A stretch of DNA of 41,814 nt from Candidatus Auribacterota bacterium (GTDB lineage: Bacteria; Auribacterota; JAFGBW01): contig JAFGBW010000257.1 of the NCBI GenBank assembly GCA_016932965.1, positions 1 through 41,814 on the forward strand, given 5' to 3'. Within the stretch, counting starts at the first letter, position 1; the number at the start of each line of letters is the position of its first letter. Below are positions 35,813 through 41,814 of this stretch, in pieces. The translations under genes and the position numbers were made by a program. The notes beneath the pieces are model-generated. The model did no database searches. It saw only the letters and a program-made list of their open reading frames with translations, and was not told the DNA's origin.

Positions 35813-36685
35813 TTATTCATCAGCATGAATGTATTTCCTAATGATCTCATGCAATTCCGTTCGGGCGGGTTCCGGAATCTCATCAGGGCGTGTGATCATG
35901 CTGTTTTTCAAGGCGTCCTGACAAGTGCATTTTTTTTCCGTTTGGCCCATGTTGTTAATGACGGCAGCGATAATCATTTTGGCGTTCTCCGCGTTGTCCT
36001 GAAGAACTTTAAGAATCGTATCCGTTGTGACCGCTTCCTCTTCCTCGTGCCAGCAGTCGTAATCCGTGACAAAGGCTAACGTCGCGTAACAGATTTCCGC
36101 CTCCCGCGCAAGGCGCGCTTCTGTCAGATTTGTCATGCCGATCACATCGAATCCGAAACTGCGATAGGTATTGGATTCTGCCCGGGTGGAAAACTGAGGC
36201 CCTTCCATGTTCACGTAGGTCCCTTTTGGATGAAACGTGCCTTTTAATTTTTTGGCTGTTGAAAGAATCCGTTCGCGAAGATCCGGACAAACCGGATCGC
36301 CAAATGCAACATGGGCCACAAAACCATTACCGAAAAAAGTATTCTGGCGTTTTGTCGTCCTGTCGAAGAACTGATCCACGATCACCACATCTCTGGGTTT
36401 GTATTGTTTTTGTAAGGATCCCACTGCACTGATGGAGAGGATTTCGGAAACCCCTAATTTTTTCATTCCGTAAATATTAGCACGGTAATTCACTTCCGAA
36501 GGAAGCAGACGATGCCCTTTCCCATGCCGCGGGAGGAATACTACTTCTTTGCCTGAAATTAGACCTATGGCATAGGCATCAGAAGGCGTTCCATACGGGG
36601 TATCCACCTTCTTTTGTGTCACATCCCCATTGTCAAATAAGGAGTAGAGCCCGCTGCCTCCAATGACTCCGATTCGTTTGCTCAT
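35813..36685 (-). CDS. mtnP: S-methyl-5'-thioadenosine phosphorylase
   Basis: IGVIGGSGLYSLFD, VVFLPRHGKGHRLLPSEVNYRANIYGMKKLGV, GTYVNMEGPQFSTRAESNTYRSFGFDVIGMTNLTEARLAREAEICYA. Confidence 0.95.
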   Translation of the reverse strand: MSKRIGVIGGSGLYSLFDNGDVTQKKVDTPYGTPSDAYAIGLISGKEVVFLPRHGKGHRLLPSEVNYRANIYGMKKLGVSEILSISAVGSLQKQYKPRDVVIVDQFFDRTTKRQNTFFGNGFVAHVAFGDPVCPDLRERILSTAKKLKGTFHPKGTYVNMEGPQFSTRAESNTYRSFGFDVIGMTNLTEARLAREAEICYATLAFVTDYDCWHEEEEAVTTDTILKVLQDNAENAKMIIAAVINNMGQTEKKCTCQDALKNSMITRPDEIPEPARTELHEIIRKYIHADE

Positions 36686-36779
36686 TTCTTGTTCCTTTCA
36701 ATAGTGCTATCCGTAATGATTTAGTTTCTTACAAAAAAGGATAAAGACCGGATGCACAGGATCAAAAAGAAAATTCGGC

Positions 36780-37217
36780 TTAAGGCGAAATGAGATTCTG
36801 TTGATCCTGACCATTCTGTCTAAAAACGATTCCTTCTATCAACTTGAAAAAAAGAATCATTAATTTTATTTTCAAAAATATCCAGCGTAAAAAACTGATC
36901 CATTTATGATACTCAGCCGACTCAAATGGCGGGATTTTGTTTCCCGGTACTATTTTCGTCACCCTCCCTAAAATGGCATGATAAGGCATCGCTGTATCCG
37001 GAACGAGCTGTTGATCCCCCCGTGATATAAAAAATTGTTTTCCCAGCCAGGCCACTCTGTGTACAACCAGCGTGTGATCCTGAGGGTTCTTGAAACAGAC
37101 CAGGTCATTTATTTCAGGTTTACCTTCTCTTTGAAGGAAAACTTCATCTCCAGGCATCAATACCGGGATCATGCTGCTTCCCGTAATGATCAGCGAAGAT
37201 GGGACTGCTTCCTGCAT
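36780..37217 (-). CDS. S24/S26-type signal-peptidase-like protease
   Basis: ITGSSMIPVLMPGDEVFLQ (catalytic Ser context), TLVVHRVAWLGKQFFISRGDQQLVPD, AILGRVTKI; hydrophobic C-terminal helix. Confidence 0.75.
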   Translation of the reverse strand: MQEAVPSSLIITGSSMIPVLMPGDEVFLQREGKPEINDLVCFKNPQDHTLVVHRVAWLGKQFFISRGDQQLVPDTAMPYHAILGRVTKIVPGNKIPPFESAEYHKWISFLRWIFLKIKLMILFFKLIEGIVFRQNGQDQQNLISP

Positions 37218-37408
37218 AACTTTAAAATATAATCCGGAGAAAATCAGGTTCAGGCGTAATTGATCTTGACTCCATTAAAAAATTGCTGGTCATTTATCAT
37301 CCTGTTCGATTTTAATATCGAGTTTAGCCCGATTCATTGAAAAATCAGAAAATCGAGCATGGAGACAAATAAGAAGACAACATTTTGACTCATTTCGTCC
37401 AATAAAGA

Positions 37409-38596
37409 CTAGGAAAGCGATATTTCCGTCACTTCAACCAAAGGAGGAATATCCTTTTCAGGGAACTGCAGGCTGATGTTGCCTTTGACTTTGACTCTTT
37501 TATTTTCAAACGCACGAAGATCCACTTTTTTACAGAAAACAATGCAAACCGTTTTTCTGTTAAAGGTGTGACCGCGTATCAATTCATGGGTTCCTTCCGC
37601 GTAGACGGAATTTTTTACGGCCTTTAATTTCCCTTCCTGTTCGAAAATATGGGTATTTTTCCAATCACCGATTTTCTCTTCCCTGTATTTTTCCAATTCT
37701 TCCATACTCTGAAGGGATTGTTTCGCCTCAGGAGTATTGGGATAGAGCGAGGAAATTTTTCTATAACGCAGCATCAATTCCTCATAACGGGTCGGGGAGA
37801 ACCCGTCAGGCTCCATGATTTTTTTCTTCATCAGTTCCGCTTCATCAAAAAGCAGAACCAGACGGCGCTTTTCTTTCAGAGTCAATTTTTTTTGGTGCGC
37901 TATAGCCTGTTTCTCCTTGATATCGATCAAGCGTTCCATAGATTTGACGGCTTCCGGGGTGCCGGGGAAATCATCAATGATCTTTTGATAGGCCTCGATC
38001 ACCCTTTCATGGTCCACATCCATATATCTTTTGACCAGTTCCTCCTTCCGGATCATCTCAGCCTGTATAAAGGCTTTTTTGGCCTCCTTCTCCCTGATCA
38101 GATAATCCTGGTATTCGTTTTCCGTACTGAGGAAAAATACCAGATTTTTTGCTACCCAAAATCCGAAGTTCCTCGGCATTTCAATTTGAAGCCATTCTCC
38201 TCCCTGTTGATTCGAAAGAACCATGACCGGATCACTCTCGGTCATTCTTCCGAGAATGGAATGTCCCAAAGAAGGGCCTACCCGGATATTGACATTGCTT
38301 TTTGAAATGATACCGTTTTCCACCATGTCTTTGTGAACCCATGCCGTGGCCCCTTCCTTAGGACGGATTTTCACCCACTCATCCGTTTGACCGATCACCA
38401 GAACATCCTGGCCTTTATCAAGCTGGTACATCACTTCAGAACTTGTGGACGGACGTGCCCGCACATTGATATTTTTTTCCTTTACACGGACATAATAATT
38501 GGCAAAAGGGATATCTTCCTCACTGCTCCAGGAACTCCCCCCTGCCAGCAACATCAGAATCAGACAAAATAATGAAAAAAAACAGTTCTTTTTCAT
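37409..38596 (-). CDS. Exported protein with two bacterial SH3 domains
   Basis: N-terminal signal peptide MKKNCFFSLFCLILMLLAGGSSWS; YYVRVKEKNINVRARPSTSSEVMYQLDKGQDVLVIGQTDEWVKIRP and ISKSNVNIRVGPSLGHSILGRMTESDPVMVLSNQQGGEWLQIEMP. Confidence 0.85.
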   Translation of the reverse strand: MKKNCFFSLFCLILMLLAGGSSWSSEEDIPFANYYVRVKEKNINVRARPSTSSEVMYQLDKGQDVLVIGQTDEWVKIRPKEGATAWVHKDMVENGIISKSNVNIRVGPSLGHSILGRMTESDPVMVLSNQQGGEWLQIEMPRNFGFWVAKNLVFFLSTENEYQDYLIREKEAKKAFIQAEMIRKEELVKRYMDVDHERVIEAYQKIIDDFPGTPEAVKSMERLIDIKEKQAIAHQKKLTLKEKRRLVLLFDEAELMKKKIMEPDGFSPTRYEELMLRYRKISSLYPNTPEAKQSLQSMEELEKYREEKIGDWKNTHIFEQEGKLKAVKNSVYAEGTHELIRGHTFNRKTVCIVFCKKVDLRAFENKRVKVKGNISLQFPEKDIPPLVEVTEISLS

Positions 38597-38712
38597 GAAA
38601 AGTCCTCATTTTTGATTTCAATTTTTACTCTAAAAACTGAAGCATATCATGGTCATTTAATTTTTCAATCGAATTTTTATTTCAATCCTGTCTAAATATC
38701 CTTTTTGAGCAA

Positions 38713-39666
38713 CTAAATTTTTAAGGATAAAAGCTTTTCTATGACCGGATCCATTTCAGTATAAGTCATGATCTCTTTCCTAAACTGGGCTGCGCCCGGA
38801 AAATTTCTCAAATAACTGGAAAGATATTTCCGGAATTCCCGGACCCCTCTTTTTTCCCCCTTCCATTCCACGGAGTGCTTGAGATGCGAGACGGCTGTCT
38901 GGATTCGCGTTTCCATGTCCGGTTCCTTTTCCATGAGCCCGGTACAGAGAAAATGCTTTATTTCCCGGAAAATCCACGGATTTTGAAGAGCGCCTCTTCC
39001 GATCATGATCCCGTCGCATCCGGTTTCAAAAAGCTTTTTTGCGTCCATGGGTGTACGGACATCGCCGTTGCCGATGAGCGGAATACTGACGACTTTTTTG
39101 ATTTTTTCCAGCCAGCTCCAGTCCGCGGTACCGGCATGCCCCTGATCCCTTGTTCGACAGTGAACCGTCAGCGCTTGGACGCCTGCATTTTCAATGATCC
39201 GGGCCGCATCCATGATGACCAGATTTTTTTTGTCCCATCCAAGCCTGGTTTTAACTGTGACAGGAAGAGAGGTTCCTTTGACAGCCGCCTTCACTACCGA
39301 TTCGAGCTTTTTCAGGTCTTTTAATAGGCCGGCGCCTGAACCTTTTAGCGCAATATCTTTTGACCAGCATCCGCAGTTGAAATCAATGAAATCCGGCTGC
39401 ATTTGTTCGGCAATGGAGGAGGCCTTTTCAACGGATGACTCCTGATTTCCAAATATCTGAATCCCAACAGGCCTTTCTGCTTCGAGAACTTGGATTTTTT
39501 TGAAGGTTTTTTCAGAGTTCCTGATCAAGGCTTCACTGCATGCAAATTCCGTGTAAACGATGTCTGCCCCAAGCCTTTTGCAGACCAGCCTGAAGCAAAC
39601 GTCCGTCACCTCCTCCATGGGAGCCAGAACCAGGGGATGAACAATGTCAATTTTTCCGATTTTCAT
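38713..39666 (-). CDS. dusB: tRNA-dihydrouridine synthase
   Basis: LVLAPMEEVTDVCFRLVCKRLGADIVYTEF, IQIFGNQ, DFNCGCWSKDIALKGSGAGLLKDL, VKTRLGWD, LTVHCRTRDQGHAGTADWSWL, IGNGDVRTP, GCDGIMIGRGALQNPWIF. Confidence 0.93.
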   Translation of the reverse strand: MKIGKIDIVHPLVLAPMEEVTDVCFRLVCKRLGADIVYTEFACSEALIRNSEKTFKKIQVLEAERPVGIQIFGNQESSVEKASSIAEQMQPDFIDFNCGCWSKDIALKGSGAGLLKDLKKLESVVKAAVKGTSLPVTVKTRLGWDKKNLVIMDAARIIENAGVQALTVHCRTRDQGHAGTADWSWLEKIKKVVSIPLIGNGDVRTPMDAKKLFETGCDGIMIGRGALQNPWIFREIKHFLCTGLMEKEPDMETRIQTAVSHLKHSVEWKGEKRGVREFRKYLSSYLRNFPGAAQFRKEIMTYTEMDPVIEKLLSLKI

Positions 39667-39768
39667 CTAATTTTTAAGAATATCCATCATGTTATCATAA
39701 GCCATCCAATAAAAATAGTTTTTCATTGTATTGTTTTTATGTTAAAAAAAACAAAATAATAAAAATTC

Positions 39769-41049
39769 ATGACTCCGTTCAATCGAAAAACTCTGGTGGT
39801 TATTTTGGGGGGAGGACAGGGAAATCGCCTGTATCCTTTGACAAAAATGCGTTCTAAACCCGCTGTCCCCCTTGCGGGAAGATACCGCTTAATTGACGTG
39901 CCAGTCAGCAATTGCCTTCATTCCGGACTGGAGAGGATTTTTGTGCTGACCCAGTTCAATTCCGCCTCATTGAACCAGCACATTGCCAGAACCTACCATT
40001 TTGACTCTTTTTCAAACGGTTTTGTAGAAATCCTGGCAGCCCATCAGACCGTGGCGTCAAATGAATGGTTTCAGGGAACCGCGGACGCCGTAAGAAAAGT
40101 GTATTCTCATATCGGGCATCAGGAATGGGAACAGATCCTCATCCTTTCAGGCGACCATCTTTATCGAATGGATTATGTGGAATTCCTGCAATACCACCTG
40201 GAGAAAAAAGCCGATATCAGCGTTTGCGCCTGCGCGGTCAATGAAACCGGTGCCGGTGAATTTGGTCTTTTAAAAGTGGATGGAACCGGAAAAATTTACG
40301 AATTTCTGGAAAAACCCAATGCGGAACAAAGAAAACCTTTCAAGGTAGATACATCGCATTTTGGGCTTCCTCATGACGAAGCAAAGAAAAGGCCGTATCT
40401 GGGCTCCATGGGAATCTATATTTTTAACCGGGACATCATGGAAAGGGTATTATTTGAGAATCCTTCCCTTTATGATTTCGGAAAACACGTCATTCCGGCC
40501 TCCCTCAAAAATTTCAATGTTTACACCTTTTTATCCAAAGACTACTGGCAGGACATCGGAACGATCCGCGCTTTTTTTGAAGCGAACCTAAGCCTTTGCC
40601 AACCGCATCCGCCTTTTCAATTGTTCCATCCCTCCAGGCCCATTTATACGAGGCAAAGACATCTTGCCGGCTCTTCCATCATAGACAGCCAGATCAGCAA
40701 CTGCATCATCAATGACGGTTGTCTCATCAAGCAGTCCGTATTGAAAAATTCCATCATAGGATTGAGATCTTATATCAACACAGGCGCCTATGTGGAAGGA
40801 AGCCTGCTGTTGGGAGCTGATTATTACAATGAGGAAGGCACACCTAAAAAGAAAAGGATTGGGATCGGCCCCAACTCTAAAATCGTTAATGCCATCATTG
40901 ATAAAAATGCCCATATTGGATCGAACGTCATTATTGAAAACAAAAAGAAACTCAAAGATTATGATGATCCTGAAGAACGTTTTTATATCCGAGACGGAAT
41001 CGTCGTGATCGTTAAAAATGCCTATATTCCGGATAACATGGTGATATAA
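39769..41049 (+). CDS. glgC: Glucose-1-phosphate adenylyltransferase
   Basis: VVILGGGQGNRLYPLTKMRSKPAVPLAGRYRLIDVPVSNCLHSGL, FVLTQFNSASLNQHI, GTADAVRKVY, LILSGDHLYRMDY, left-handed beta-helix C-terminus. Confidence 0.95.
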   Translation: MTPFNRKTLVVILGGGQGNRLYPLTKMRSKPAVPLAGRYRLIDVPVSNCLHSGLERIFVLTQFNSASLNQHIARTYHFDSFSNGFVEILAAHQTVASNEWFQGTADAVRKVYSHIGHQEWEQILILSGDHLYRMDYVEFLQYHLEKKADISVCACAVNETGAGEFGLLKVDGTGKIYEFLEKPNAEQRKPFKVDTSHFGLPHDEAKKRPYLGSMGIYIFNRDIMERVLFENPSLYDFGKHVIPASLKNFNVYTFLSKDYWQDIGTIRAFFEANLSLCQPHPPFQLFHPSRPIYTRQRHLAGSSIIDSQISNCIINDGCLIKQSVLKNSIIGLRSYINTGAYVEGSLLLGADYYNEEGTPKKKRIGIGPNSKIVNAIIDKNAHIGSNVIIENKKKLKDYDDPEERFYIRDGIVVIVKNAYIPDNMVI

Positions 41050-41052
41050 AAT

Positions 41053-41077
41053 GTTATGAGTGTTGAGTTATGAGTTG
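41053..41077 (+). repeat. Short degenerate word array (GTTATGAGTGTTGAGTTATGAGTTGG)
   Basis: GTTATGAGT-GTTGAGT-TATGAGTTG repeats of a GTTGAGTT-like word. Confidence 0.5.
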
Positions 41078-41143
41078 GACGGTTGAAGGTAAGAACCATT
41101 GCCTGATATCTGATTGTGAATGACGAACATAAGGAGAAACAGA

Positions 41144-41770
41144 ATGAAAATGCGGCAATTCATAGGAATAGTTATTATGGGGGGCTTGTTACTTGTTTCC
41201 CAGCGTGACGGTATAGCAGCCAATATCCTTAGTGAAATGTACAAACAGCTGGGTCTGTCTGAGAACATCACGTATACAGCGGACATGGTGATCGAATCCG
41301 CCGCCAATCAAGCGGCCATGCCGGAAGCCAGTAAAGTATTCTTCAAAAACGGAAATATCAGGACTGAAGGAAAACAAGGAACCATGAAATTCATCTCCAT
41401 CATCAGAACAGACGGGACCGTCTACTCTTTGATGGAATCTTCCAACACCTGGATGAAAAGCGATCTCGGAGAGGCCATGAAAAACCAGCCGCTTCCGCAA
41501 TACAAACAGGCGGGGAGTGAAACAATCGACGGGAAATCCTGTCTGAAATACGAAATGACTGACTCTGAAACCAACATGAGCGGAGTGGTCTGGGTGAGTG
41601 ATGGGATGATCATTAAGAATCAGCTGACCATTTTTAACCAGGTCACCACGGTTTATTATAAAAACATCAGCAAAGAACCCCTGGACGACGCCTTGTTCAT
41701 GCCGCCGGCTTCCGATAAAATCCAGGACATGGCCACCCTCATGGAGGGAACCGCTCAATCAGGCGAATAA
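41144..41770 (+). CDS. Exported LolA-like/outer-membrane-lipoprotein-type protein
   Basis: Signal peptide MKMRQFIGIVIMGGLLLVSQRDGIAA; beta-rich VFFKNGNIRTEGKQGTMKFISIIRTDGTVYSLMESSNTWMK.. and ETIDGKSCLKYEM...GVVWVSDGMIIKNQL. Confidence 0.6.
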   Translation: MKMRQFIGIVIMGGLLLVSQRDGIAANILSEMYKQLGLSENITYTADMVIESAANQAAMPEASKVFFKNGNIRTEGKQGTMKFISIIRTDGTVYSLMESSNTWMKSDLGEAMKNQPLPQYKQAGSETIDGKSCLKYEMTDSETNMSGVVWVSDGMIIKNQLTIFNQVTTVYYKNISKEPLDDALFMPPASDKIQDMATLMEGTAQSGE

Positions 41771-41775
41771 CCTGT

Positions 41776-41814
41776 TTATTCCCCCAGGATTTTTCTCATT
41801 TTCAGAAGAAGCAC
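41776..41814 (-). CDS. Possible 3' end of a minus-strand gene running off the window
   Basis: Minus-strand frame ...VLLLKMRKILGE* open to the window edge; very short. Confidence 0.3.
   Translation of the reverse strand: MLLLKMRKILGE

Noticed and set aside
1-41814. CRISPR array or prophage
   Set aside because: No regularly spaced identical direct repeats and no phage structural, integrase or Cas-like proteins among the ORFs.

Overview
The window reads as a gene-dense, AT-leaning chromosomal segment of a Gram-negative-type (LPS heptose gene hldD) and probably flagellated (flgM) bacterium. No rRNA, CRISPR array, phage or recognisable transposase was found. Housekeeping genes recognised from sequence motifs: ribH (3' end), nusB, rnhC, rph, ilvE, gatCAB-accD, rubrerythrin, cobU-cobT-cobS, flgM, hldD, pyrK-pyrF, tRNA-Arg(CCG), htpG, mtnP, dusB and glgC. 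Accessory content: (i) an Arn-like glycan-modification island (two GT-C membrane glycosyltransferases, a sugar-type formyltransferase, a GtrB/ArnC-like GT2); (ii) a multiply broken ferric-reductase-like gene; (iii) two proteins from normally cytosolic enzyme families that carry apparent signal peptides (a glutamate/aspartate racemase and a CheR-type methyltransferase fused to a TPR-like region); (iv) a large exported TPR protein with a LIM-like Cys cluster; (v) a compact signalling operon (receiver protein, HD-GYP-N-like protein, HDOD, GAF-PAS histidine kinase, degenerate histidine kinase); (vi) several intergenic inverted repeats built from degenerate short words; (vii) a 33-aa Cys-rich mini-ORF. 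The best leads are the exported CheR-TPR protein, the exported racemase and the signalling operon. All calls are from reading the sequence; no database search was possible.
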